17,242 nucleotides of DNA from an uncultured Bacillota bacterium (lineage in GTDB: Bacteria; Bacillota; Clostridia; Christensenellales; UBA1242), in assembly GCA_945947685.1 (NCBI GenBank), contig CAMEYT010000002.1:1-17242 (forward strand). The letters are read 5' to 3'. Each line of letters begins with the position of its first letter. Position 1 is the stretch's first letter. The translations under genes were made by a program, and so were the position numbers. Below are positions 1 through 7,221 of the stretch, piece after piece. Under the pieces are notes generated by a model that had not been told where the DNA came from, made no database searches, and saw nothing but the letters and a program-made list of their open reading frames with translations.

Positions 1-2010
1 ATGTGATGTGTTTTCATAATCAGTAGGTATAGTTATTTCGGAGATATCAATCTCGGATTTTGAACTAGCAGTAAATGAGATAACAGCATTCTCCCACTTT
101 GCAAAAAATGTCTTATTTCCTAGATCGGTTGGTAGGATAGACGATATCACTTCAGATGACCCTTCATATGTCCAACCTCCAAACTTATATCCCTTTCTTA
201 TAACATCTGTCGGAAGAGCCATCTCGCTTCCATAAACATAGCTACTAACTTCTCCAGAACGTATGCTTCCGCCCTCAGTTTCGAAAGTTATTGAATAAGT
301 GTTATGTGTCCATTTAGCAAAATATTCTCTATCACCAATTTCATCGGATTTTATACTAGTTATAGCTTCTCCATTATACTCACTATCTACGAACCACCCA
401 TTGAAAGTAAATCCTTCTTTAACTAATCTGGGAAGAACAGTTTCTGTTCCAAAAACATACTGTGTTAAATCCTCTTCTCCCTCGGCGATTGTTCCTCCAT
501 TCTTGTTTAAAACTACATTGAATATACTTTGTATAAATGATGCATAGAATACTTTATCTCCAAAATCAGTTGAGTTTACTTTTTCAACTGCGTTTCCACT
601 TAATTCCTCGTTATCAAACCAACCATTAAATGTATAACCCTCTTTTTCAAGTATTGGAAGAGAAATTTCTTCACCAAATTTATATTCTTCCCTTTCCTCT
701 CCAGAAACAATAGTCCCACCATTCTTATAAAGCGTAATTGAATATGTTCTTCTTGAATAATAAATTTTTAAAACTAAAGAGCCATCAGGTAAAATTTCTC
801 CACTTAAAACTTCATTTTCGTTGGTTGTTCTAGAATATCCATTGAATGATTTAAACTCTGCATATACTGTCGAACCCGTTACTCCATATTTGCTTTCGTC
901 GACACTTGGATTATGTTCAAATTCTCCTAACAGGTTTTCAAAGTAGTATTCAGCTTTATATGCTGTATCTGAATTTCCAACCCATTTAGCATACAGAGTT
1001 GTATTTTTATCTAATGTCCAAACTGTAGATGCAGTTATCTCAACTCCTTCAAAATTAGAAGATGACCACCATCCTGCAAAATGATATCCCAGCTTCGTAG
1101 GGATTGGAAGCTCTCCTACCTCTGCGTCATAGTTTACAATTTTAGCTTCTATCCCCTCTTTTCCGTCAACTAGTCCACCATTGTAACTAAAAGTTAATGT
1201 CCACCAGCCAAGAAAATCATACCCCGTTCTTGTTACATCTGTAGGGAGTGCTGTACCATATGGCTTTGTTTCTCCCGTTATATCGCCCTGATTGATTATT
1301 CCTCCATTTGCATTTAATGTTACTGTGTTTTCCCTGATAGACCACTTAGCATAAAATGTTTTATTCCCTTCATCTGTAGATAGAACTTCAGTAATCTTAT
1401 TTCCCCAAGACTCTGGAGCAGTCATTGATGCTGGTCTGTAACTGTCATACCATCCCTCAAATACATATCCTTCCTTTGATATATCTGTTGGAAGAATTGC
1501 TCCTTGTTCAATATTATATTGCTCTACTAATCCACTATTTATCGTTCCCCCAAATGATACATAGCTAATTTTATAATTTTTAATATTCCATTTTGCCGTG
1601 AGTTTTAGATCCCCCTCAGTAGTCTTTGTAATGTAGTCATATTTTACATTTTGCTCATCATACCAACCAGCAAAATCATAACCCTCTTTTCTAACTTCTG
1701 GGAGGTCATTTGCAAAGCCATATGTGTATTCAGTTGGGACTATTTCACCTGTCTTAAACTCTCCCCCATTTTTGTCTAAAGTTATAGTATATGTATTTGG
1801 TGTCCATATCGCAAAGAGAGTTACGTCGTATTTACCAACGATTAATGTATCTCCACTTGTTAATTTAGTTCCATATCCTTCTTTGTTAGTATTCCATTCT
1901 TTGAATGTGTGTCCTCTTCTAACAGGAACAATATTCGTTACAATCACTTTATCTTTTTCTGTAGCATTAACATTATCAATCGCCTTTAAAACAGCACCTC
2001 CATTTAAATC
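1..2010 (-). repeat. Tandem InlB-type B-repeat array within the lipoprotein gene
   Basis: About eight protein-level repeats of roughly 70-80 residues are encoded here, recognised by recurring NGG, GYxFxGW and FYAKW/YAKW marks. They have diverged at the nucleotide level, so this is an old array rather than a recent duplication. One repeat (NGG at about residue 474) lacks its second half. The array continues past the left edge. Confidence 0.8.
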
Positions 2011-2730
2011 ATATGAAACCTTTAACCCTGAAACTAAGTTGGATTTAAATGTCCAGCCTTTTTCTTGGAGAATTTCGTCGGACGTTGTATCTCCGTTGAC
2101 AGCTTCAATTAACACTCTTGCACCTACATAATCATATTCAATCGTAGCACTATTAGAAACAACATAAGCACATTTGTCAGAACCAAACATAGCAATCCCA
2201 AGATTGCCTTTAGAATTTAATTTTAGTTGCTGACTTTTATTAGTGGCATTCCATTCAAGCACTCCATCCTTAACGTTGTAGTAATATCCATCTGGACTAA
2301 GCAACCAATCTTTTGAAAACTCAGGGACAGCTATAAAATATTCATCTATTTCTTCATCTTCAATCATAGAAACTGTATCATCTGTGATACCATAATATTG
2401 TATTTTTGCCCTTAAGAAATATGATTCTGTATCTTTTTTAGGAGTTATAGTTGGATTTATAAATTGATAAGTTCCTCTCTTATGTAAATCCAAAGCATTG
2501 CCATCAGCATCCTTTAAGAATAAATAATAATTTCCATTTTCATCACGAAGGTTTTTCTCTGCAACTTTAAGTGTCGTCAAACTTTCCCCTGTTGCAATTT
2601 TTACTCCTTTTGAATAAATGAGTTCGGTTGCTTCAGGTTCACTTCCGCATCCAAAGATTAATCCTGGAATTAAACAGATCAATCCAACAACAGCAAACAA
2701 AGAAAGTTTGTTATTTTTTTTAATATTCAT
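1..2730 (-). CDS. InlB B-repeat surface lipoprotein, 5' part (C-terminus outside the window)
   Basis: The reading frame is open from an ATG at 2730 to the left edge, giving 910 residues with no stop. A perfect AGGAGG lies 7 nt before the ATG. Residues 1-28 form a lipoprotein signal: a basic start, a hydrophobic core, then LIFGC with Cys28 as the likely lipidated residue. Residues of about 50-235 are not repetitive. From about 236 the protein is an array of Listeria-Bacteroides (InlB B-type, Flg_new) repeats with the pattern NGG, YG...LP, GYxFxGW, D...YAKW. NGG marks fall near residues 243, 321, 393, 474, 516, 669, 743 and 819. A different module starting AYKAEYYFE (about 588-660) interrupts the array. 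The repeats are small beta-grasp-like folds used as stalks in adhesins. No partner or enzymatic function is visible, so a cell-surface adhesion or stalk role is inferred from family. Repeat spacing is about 72-80 residues except for one fused pair at about 509. Confidence 0.88.
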   Translation of the reverse strand, partial: MNIKKNNKLSLFAVVGLICLIPGLIFGCGSEPEATELIYSKGVKIATGESLTTLKVAEKNLRDENGNYYLFLKDADGNALDLHKRGTYQFINPTITPKKDTESYFLRAKIQYYGITDDTVSMIEDEEIDEYFIAVPEFSKDWLLSPDGYYYNVKDGVLEWNATNKSQQLKLNSKGNLGIAMFGSDKCAYVVSNSATIEYDYVGARVLIEAVNGDTTSDEILQEKGWTFKSNLVSGLKVSYDLNGGAVLKAIDNVNATEKDKVIVTNIVPVRRGHTFKEWNTNKEGYGTKLTSGDTLIVGKYDVTLFAIWTPNTYTITLDKNGGEFKTGEIVPTEYTYGFANDLPEVRKEGYDFAGWYDEQNVKYDYITKTTEGDLKLTAKWNIKNYKISYVSFGGTINSGLVEQYNIEQGAILPTDISKEGYVFEGWYDSYRPASMTAPESWGNKITEVLSTDEGNKTFYAKWSIRENTVTLNANGGIINQGDITGETKPYGTALPTDVTRTGYDFLGWWTLTFSYNGGLVDGKEGIEAKIVNYDAEVGELPIPTKLGYHFAGWWSSSNFEGVEITASTVWTLDKNTTLYAKWVGNSDTAYKAEYYFENLLGEFEHNPSVDESKYGVTGSTVYAEFKSFNGYSRTTNENEVLSGEILPDGSLVLKIYYSRRTYSITLYKNGGTIVSGEEREEYKFGEEISLPILEKEGYTFNGWFDNEELSGNAVEKVNSTDFGDKVFYASFIQSIFNVVLNKNGGTIAEGEEDLTQYVFGTETVLPRLVKEGFTFNGWFVDSEYNGEAITSIKSDEIGDREYFAKWTHNTYSITFETEGGSIRSGEVSSYVYGSEMALPTDVIRKGYKFGGWTYEGSSEVISSILPTDLGNKTFFAKWENAVISFTASSKSEIDISEITIPTDYENTSH

Positions 2731-2825
2731 AAAGTTTCCTCCTAAAAAACTATTACACTCAAAATTATTTTTCCAAATAATTTATTTTTGTATTCATATT
2801 TATATTTGCATTCATAGTCTCTTTA

Positions 2826-2855
2826 AGGATACTAAATTTCGACATCAAAAGTCAA
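2826..2855 (-). promoter_or_regulatory. Candidate sigma-A promoter of the B-repeat lipoprotein gene
   Basis: On the minus strand TTGACT (2855-2850) is followed after 18 nt by TATCCT (2831-2826). The -35 matches the consensus at five of six positions, the -10 at four of six. It would give a 5' UTR of about 90 nt. It lies in the 161-nt gap between the peptidase stop and the lipoprotein start, and I see no terminator there, so read-through from the peptidase gene is also possible. Confidence 0.45.
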
Positions 2856-2891
2856 ATTTTTTCATCTGATTTATAAGATAAAACATTATTT

Positions 2892-4340
2892 TTAATTTAC
2901 ATAACTTCGAATGATATCACCAGACTTTTCCCCCGCATATTTTTCGAAGTAACTTATAAACTCATCATACGATATGTTTTTATATTTTTTCTTGTCAATA
3001 ATTTTCCTCAATACACGCTCAACTATTTTCTCTCCCAGATTCTCACGAAGTTCGTTGAATAACAATAATCCTTTTACATATGTGCAATTAACATACTCAG
3101 GCTCAGTATTAAATTCATCCAATCGCCTATTCATAGATGTATCAATTTTCCCAAAAATATGATTATATACATCTAAAAATATTTGATAATTTGCCTCCGC
3201 TCCCTTGATGATATTTTTATAATTCACACCATATTCTGAGTTTTTATCATAAAACAATGCTGTTAAAAATTCAGCAAGGCCTTCATCTATCCAAGCATTT
3301 TCATATTCATTGTTTCCTACTAAACCATACCACCATTGATGTGCTGTTTCGTGAATAATGACATACTCATAATCACTCTGAGTCTGCAAGTCATCAGAAA
3401 TAAGGACTAAATTTGGATATTCCATTCCACCATACACAAAATCGCTCTCTACAACAGAATATTGGGAGTATGGATATGTGCCAAACGTAGAATTAAATGT
3501 TTCTATAGATTTTATTGCAATATTCAAAGAATCTTCTGGATTTTGATCTTTATAATAATAGTATTTAACAACTGTATTTCCCGTTTTTTGTTCTAAAACT
3601 TTAAATTTTGAAGATAAAATAAAGCAAAAATCTCGAACATTTCTTGCTTTTATAAAGGTTGTCTTTCTACTATTTTCTATTGATGTATTTAACTGTTCTC
3701 CAGTAGACGCAAGAATAAAACTTTCATCATAAGTTATTTCAACATTATATTGTGAGCATTCACTGTAGAAAGGATCTCCATTTGATGAATACAAATCTGT
3801 TTTAAACTCTGAATTTTCATAGACACAAGCAATCGGGTAAAAATTGCCAAAATTTACCGTATTTTCTCCATATCCGAAACGATGTTTGACGTTTGGGATA
3901 ATTAAGCTAAAATCGATAATTATTTTAATTTTTTCATTGGGTTTAAGATTATTTAACAAATCTATCTTTAAAATATTCTCATCTTCACCTATAATTTCAA
4001 AATTCAGTGCATATTCCTCGTTTTTGACCTCTTTTATTTATAAACCGCCATAACTTTTTCCATTGGGATACGCCTTACTAACATAAGCAGGTGCAACAAT
4101 TTCTCTTTTAGCATTTTCCCTAAATGCATTAGGATAAAGATGAAAATATAAAAATTCTAACTCACCATCGGACGAATTAAAATATTCCACTTTTTCACTA
4201 CATTCTGCCTTTTGCTCTATATGATTATAATTAATTTTTATGTCGTAACTGCTACATTCATCAACACTTGGACTTGCACACCCGAAAAAAAATAGTGGAA
4301 AGACTAGGATAAAAACTAAAATAAACATACACTTTTTCAT
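2892..4340 (-). pseudogene. M1-family (gluzincin) metallopeptidase lipoprotein, interrupted by an in-frame TAA
   Basis: Two open segments in the same frame (4340-4041 and 4037-2892) are separated by a single TAA at 4040-4038; together they would encode 481 residues. The N-terminus has a lipoprotein signal ending LFFFGC. The second segment carries the M1 aminopeptidase core: GGMEYP (substrate and N-terminus binding), HETAH as the HExxH zinc site, the downstream zinc-ligand Glu in WIDEGLAEF, and a Tyr in NCTYVKG at the position of the transition-state Tyr. The sequence continues smoothly across the stop (GGL, stop, IKEVKNEEY), so one substitution explains the break. The only start available for the second part is a TTG at 3959 without a Shine-Dalgarno site. 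No good Shine-Dalgarno precedes the 4340 ATG either. It is most likely a recent pseudogene or a sequencing error; stop read-through is less likely. The intact enzyme would trim extracellular peptides at the membrane. Confidence 0.82.
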
Positions 4341-4391
4341 AGTATAAGAATATTCACTTCAAAGTTATATAATTCTTTTTTGATAAAATAA

Positions 4392-4420
4392 TTGTCATAA
4401 ATGTTTTTTTGTGATAAACT
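4392..4420 (+). promoter_or_regulatory. Promoter of the dnaD-like / helicase-loader operon
   Basis: TTGTCA (4392-4397) and TAAACT (4415-4420) are separated by 17 nt. The predicted start at about 4427 leaves a 5' UTR of about 15 nt, with GGAG at 4431-4434 located 7 nt before the ATG at 4442. Confidence 0.55.
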
Positions 4421-4441
4421 ATCTAAGAATGGAGATGAAAA

Positions 4442-5875
4442 ATGGCGTTTTGTAAATTTTCAACTGAGTATATTGCAAATAATAAAACTGAAATTGACAA
4501 TATCTTTATAAATGAATATCTTCCTGATGCACCTGAAAACTGTGTCAAGGTTTATTTATACGGGCTCTATCTTTGCAATTCAGGAGAAATTGTAGACAAC
4601 GCCCTAGATAAATTTTCAAAACATTTAAATCTTGATGAGGATGAAATTATCACCTGTTTTATGTATTGGCAGGAGCAAGGATTAGTTCAAGTTTTATCTA
4701 CATACCCTATTGAGGTTAGATTTACCCCTCTAAAAAATATAGGATCAGGAATCAAGTTATATAAAACGGATAAATATGATAATTTTAATCGTCAAGCACA
4801 AGAACTATTTGAGAATAAGCGCGAAATTTCTAAATCAGAATATGGCGAATATTACGACTTTATGGAGAGATATCATATGGAGCAGGAAGCTCTTCTTATG
4901 ATAATTAAATATTGCATAGATACGAAAAAAGCAAATGTTGGATATTCATATATTTTAACAGTTGCAAGAAATTGGGCAAATGAAGGAATTTTAACAGCAG
5001 AAAAGGTTGAAGAAAAACTCTGCGAATTTGAAGAGAATTCTTCTGATTTAGGAATACTTTTAAATACACTCAGAATTAAACGTCAGCCTTATATCGAAGA
5101 AAAAGCATTATTTAAAAAATGGACAAATGAGCTAGGTTTTACAAATGATGTAATTCTATATGTAGCAAATAAGATAAAAACAAAGACGCATCCTACATTC
5201 GACAAGATTGACGGAAGGCTTATGAAATATTACACTCTTGGTCTTTTCTCAGTAATGGAGATTGAGAATTATGAACAAAACAAGCAAAAATTATTTAATC
5301 TTGCAAAACAAGTAAATAATTCTATTGGTGTGTATTATGAAAATTTAGATATGGTTGTGGATAACTATATTTCTCAGTGGATAAATTTAGGTTTTACAGA
5401 GGATGCAATATTAGAAATTGCATCATATTGCAGAAAAGCTTCCGTTAGAGATCTTGAAGGATTAAATAACAAGATACAAAAATTCTTCAAATTAGGATTA
5501 GTTACAACGGAAGGATTACATTCTTATCTTAATCAAATTGTTGAAACTGACAATGAGATTCAATCTATTCTTGATAAACTTGGCATTCCAAGAAAAGTCA
5601 ACTACATAGATCGCGAATTATATAAAACGTGGAATAGTTGGGGTTTATCAAAAGATTTAATCGAATATGCAAGCACCCTAGCCTCTGGAAAAACAATGCA
5701 ATACTTAAATTCAATTTTAGCAAACTGGCATAATAGCAATATCAATACGGTCGAGGATGCTAAGAAACAACCTATTCAAAACACAAATATAAAACCAGCG
5801 AACTTCCAAGGCAGATCATATAAAAAAGAACAATTAGATGCTCTTATCCAATCGATAGATGAAGTGGAAATTTAA
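4442..5875 (+). CDS. DnaD-domain replication initiation/primosome protein with repeated C-terminal modules
   Basis: This 477-residue protein has a DnaD-family layout. An N-terminal winged-helix-like region (about 1-100) includes the run NCVKVYLYGLYLCNSGEI and then a helix-rich segment. Behind it are helical DnaD C-terminal (DnaB_2-like) modules. The module at about 118-195 contains YILTVARNWANEGI. The final one at about 386-442 contains YLNSILANWHNSNI, the YxxxIxxxW signature. Two further related modules at about 218-283 and 303-365 show the pattern YIxxWxxLGFTxDxILxxA. The tail NFQGRSYKKEQLDAL resembles the conserved end of clostridial DnaD proteins. In Bacillus, DnaD acts with DnaB and DnaI to load the replicative helicase at oriC and at stalled forks. 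The next gene, 15 nt downstream, is the likely loader, which supports that role. The protein is longer than Bacillus DnaD (about 230 residues), mainly because of the extra modules. Confidence 0.85.
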   Translation: MAFCKFSTEYIANNKTEIDNIFINEYLPDAPENCVKVYLYGLYLCNSGEIVDNALDKFSKHLNLDEDEIITCFMYWQEQGLVQVLSTYPIEVRFTPLKNIGSGIKLYKTDKYDNFNRQAQELFENKREISKSEYGEYYDFMERYHMEQEALLMIIKYCIDTKKANVGYSYILTVARNWANEGILTAEKVEEKLCEFEENSSDLGILLNTLRIKRQPYIEEKALFKKWTNELGFTNDVILYVANKIKTKTHPTFDKIDGRLMKYYTLGLFSVMEIENYEQNKQKLFNLAKQVNNSIGVYYENLDMVVDNYISQWINLGFTEDAILEIASYCRKASVRDLEGLNNKIQKFFKLGLVTTEGLHSYLNQIVETDNEIQSILDKLGIPRKVNYIDRELYKTWNSWGLSKDLIEYASTLASGKTMQYLNSILANWHNSNINTVEDAKKQPIQNTNIKPANFQGRSYKKEQLDALIQSIDEVEI

Positions 5876-5890
5876 TAACAGGAGGATTAT

Positions 5891-6802
5891 ATGAAACAGG
5901 AATTGCTCAATGAAGGATTAAATATTATTAGAAAAAAAAGAACTATTGCCGAAAACGAAGCATATTCACAAAAACTTCAAGCAATGAAAGATAAAACCTT
6001 CTCTAAGCTATATAAGAAATATATGGAAATATTAGTTGAAAACGCTAAAAAAGAGGCATTCGGTGAAAAATGTGATCCAAATGAATTAAAAAATGCAAAA
6101 ACACAGTATATGCAGCGATTAAAAGAATTAAATATTTCATCTATTGATCCAGAATACACTTGTAAAAAATGTAAAGATGAAGGAATAATAGATGGAAGAT
6201 ATTGTGATTGTCTGAAAAAAGAAGTGTCAAAAATTCTTCTGAAAAAGAGCAACTTTGGCAAACTTGAAGATTTCCAAAAATCCGACTTTGAAATATTCGA
6301 GAATAAACAAGAGATGAAGAAAATTTATGATATAATGTTTCAGTGGTGCAATAAAGCAGATACAACAAAAAATTTAATTTATTTAATCGGACAGACAGGA
6401 ACAGGAAAAACTCACCTAATGAGATGTATGGCGAATGAATTTATTAAACAAAATAAACTTGTTATATTGACAACAGCCTTCAACCTTTCCCAACTATTTA
6501 TTAAATATCATTCCTCAAAAGATAATTCTGACGCTCTCAATGATATCCTATCTTGCGAAGTTCTATTTATAGACGATCTCGGGACAGAACCTTTCTTTAA
6601 CAACATCACTCGCGAATACACTTATTTAATCATCAATGAACGTAGAATGAAGAATTTAAAGACAGTAATAACTTCAAATCTCTCCCCTATGGAATTGAAA
6701 GAAAGATATGATGAAAGAATTTTCTCAAGAGTTATGGATAAATCTACATCGATTGTTATTGAATTAAAAGGAAGCGATAAAAGATTTGTTAATAAAAAAT
6801 AA
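5891..6802 (+). CDS. AAA+ replicative helicase loader, DnaC/DnaI type
   Basis: This 303-residue protein starts at an ATG 5 nt after AGGAGG. An N-terminal helical region (1-85) is followed by a four-cysteine zinc motif, C91-x2-C94 and C105-x-C107, then a AAA+ core. The core has Walker A GQTGTGKT (167-174), Walker B VLFIDDLG (224-231), sensor-1 TSN (261-263) and an arginine-finger region ERIFSR (275-280). This is the layout of DnaI/DnaC loaders, which hold the hexameric DnaB/DnaC helicase and place it on single-stranded DNA. The same domain occurs in IstB transposition helpers, but no transposase is nearby. The partner is a DnaD-family protein, and the zinc motif is typical of DnaI. The two genes are co-transcribed and end at the hairpin at 6834-6870. 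The protein acts in the cytoplasm at the origin and at restart sites. Confidence 0.9.
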   Translation: MKQELLNEGLNIIRKKRTIAENEAYSQKLQAMKDKTFSKLYKKYMEILVENAKKEAFGEKCDPNELKNAKTQYMQRLKELNISSIDPEYTCKKCKDEGIIDGRYCDCLKKEVSKILLKKSNFGKLEDFQKSDFEIFENKQEMKKIYDIMFQWCNKADTTKNLIYLIGQTGTGKTHLMRCMANEFIKQNKLVILTTAFNLSQLFIKYHSSKDNSDALNDILSCEVLFIDDLGTEPFFNNITREYTYLIINERRMKNLKTVITSNLSPMELKERYDERIFSRVMDKSTSIVIELKGSDKRFVNKK

Positions 6803-6833
6803 AGTCTAACAATTTTGAAACTAACGAAATCAT

Positions 6834-6870
6834 AAGAGTTGAGATAAAAAAAATATCTCAGCTCTTTTTT
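6834..6870 (+). terminator. Intrinsic terminator after the helicase-loader operon
   Basis: A 13-bp stem (6834-6846 with 6854-6866, one G-T pair) closes a seven-A loop and is followed by a T-run ending at 6870. It lies 31 nt after the stop codon. Confidence 0.88.
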
Positions 6871-6872
6871 AT

Positions 6873-6886
6873 GAATAAATTTATTC
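6873..6886. other. Perfect 14-bp AT-rich palindrome
   Basis: GAATAAATTTATTC is identical to its reverse complement. It lies just past the terminator and 12 nt before a perfect TTGACA (6898-6903) that has no -10 at a usable distance. It could be an operator remnant, or chance in AT-rich DNA. Confidence 0.3.
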
Positions 6887-6906
6887 GTGAAAAATTCTTG
6901 ACAAGA

Positions 6907-6933
6907 CTAGATTATTTTTGCAGGGGTGGAAGG
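6907..6933. repeat. Left direct repeat: copy of the tRNA-Trp 3' end and its downstream flank
   Basis: This 27-nt segment matches 7068-7095 in the same orientation with two mismatches and one deleted G. It includes the reverse complement of the tRNA-Trp acceptor end (GCAGGGGTGGAAGG) plus 13 nt that lie beyond the tRNA. The two copies are offset by 161-162 nt and bracket the GC-rich block. Confidence 0.85.
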
Positions 6934-7050
6934 GGCGACGCGTTAAGCGAACAAGCCGGTGCGCTTGTGAGTAGCCAAAGCCGGGGAGCAACTTGTTTGC
7001 GGTCTGGCTCCGACAGGAGCGAACCCCTGGGTTCGATTTCTTCCACCCAA
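6921..7050 (+). ncRNA. Candidate structured RNA or palindromic element, GC-rich, flanking tRNA-Trp (strand uncertain)
   Basis: About 61% of these 130 bases are G or C, in a window where neighbouring non-coding DNA is strongly AT-rich. The ends pair perfectly over 9 bp: GGGTGGAAG at 6924-6932 with CTTCCACCC at 7040-7048, extendable with G-U pairs. Inside are compact hairpins: ACAAGC/GCTTGT (6951-6956 with 6963-6968), GCAA/TTGC (6988-6991 with 6997-7000), GCTCC/GGAGC capped by the GNRA loop GACA (7007-7020), and GAACC/GGTTC (7021-7034). CCGGGG (6981-6986) can also pair with CCCCTGG (7024-7030). The right edge (7029-7048) copies the tRNA-Trp T-loop and acceptor strand at 19 of 20 positions, in inverted orientation. 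It is too long for a tRNA and lacks D-arm and anticodon features. I do not recognise the family. It may be a structured RNA, a tRNA-associated mobile palindrome, or a remnant; the strand shown is the one with the tRNA-like 3' end. Confidence 0.5.
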
Positions 7051-7051
7051 T

Positions 7052-7074
7052 AAAAAAAAATCCAAAGCTGGATT
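7052..7074 (-). terminator. Intrinsic terminator of the tRNA-Trp gene
   Basis: Read on the minus strand, AATCCA and TGGATT pair around a 4-nt loop (7074-7059) and run into nine T residues (7060-7052). It starts 6 nt beyond the encoded CCA of the tRNA. Confidence 0.8.
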
Positions 7075-7095
7075 ATGTTTGGCAGGGGTGGAAGG
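7068..7095. repeat. Right direct repeat: tRNA-Trp 3' end with its native downstream flank
   Basis: This is the resident copy of the 27-28 nt repeat shared with 6907-6933. It holds the last 16 bases of the tRNA gene including CCA, and half of its terminator stem. The repeat resembles the duplicated core left when an element integrates at a tRNA 3' end, but no integrase gene is present. Confidence 0.8.
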
Positions 7096-7153
7096 AATCG
7101 AACCCTCCTCTGGAGTTTTGGAGACTCTCATTCTACCGATGAACTACACCCCT
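7080..7153 (-). tRNA. tRNA-Trp, anticodon CCA
   Basis: The 74-nt gene folds as a full cloverleaf. The 7-bp acceptor AGGGGTG/CACCCCT is perfect, the D-arm is GTTC/GAAT, the anticodon loop is CTCCAAA with anticodon CCA, the variable loop has 4 nt, and the T-arm has loop TTCGATT with a 5-bp stem containing one G-U. The discriminator is G and CCA is encoded. The anticodon stem has an A-C mismatch at position 27-43. It decodes UGG. It has its own promoter and terminator, and its 3' end is duplicated downstream at 6907-6933. Confidence 0.95.
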
Positions 7154-7173
7154 ATGTATTTAATTGCTCTTTA

Positions 7174-7202
7174 ATTTTACTATAAAAACGCGCATATGTC
7201 AA
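7174..7202 (-). promoter_or_regulatory. Promoter of tRNA-Trp
   Basis: TTGACA (7202-7197) and TAAAAT (7179-7174) lie 17 nt apart on the minus strand: a perfect -35 and a -10 with five of six matches. The start would fall about 14 nt before the mature tRNA 5' end. Confidence 0.85.
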
Positions 7203-7221
7203 TTATTTTATGCAATACATT

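Noticed and set aside
1..2200. Plus-strand reading frames opposite the B-repeat lipoprotein (for example 299-547 and 1724-2131)
   Set aside because: They are antisense shadows of a continuous repeat protein, with no ribosome binding sites and no recognisable domains.
2892..3959. Independent 355-residue peptidase starting at TTG 3959
   Set aside because: The sequence before it is in frame and family-like back to the stop codon, and no ribosome binding site precedes the TTG.
5891..6802. AAA+ protein as an IstB transposition helper
   Set aside because: No transposase or insertion-sequence ends are present; the DnaI-like zinc motif and the DnaD partner fit helicase loading.
6921..7050. Element as a tRNA-Sec, tRNA-Ser/Leu or tmRNA
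   Set aside because: At about 125 nt it is too long for a tRNA with a long variable arm, has no D-arm or anticodon loop, its T-stem does not pair properly, and there is no tmRNA tag frame or second half.
6871..7053. 60-residue plus-strand reading frame across the GC-rich element
   Set aside because: No Shine-Dalgarno, starts on the terminator T-run edge, and its sequence is explained by hairpins and a tRNA-like end; it looks like translated structured RNA.
6943..7131. 62-residue minus-strand reading frame across tRNA-Trp and the element
   Set aside because: It overlaps the tRNA gene and its terminator, so it is not a protein gene.
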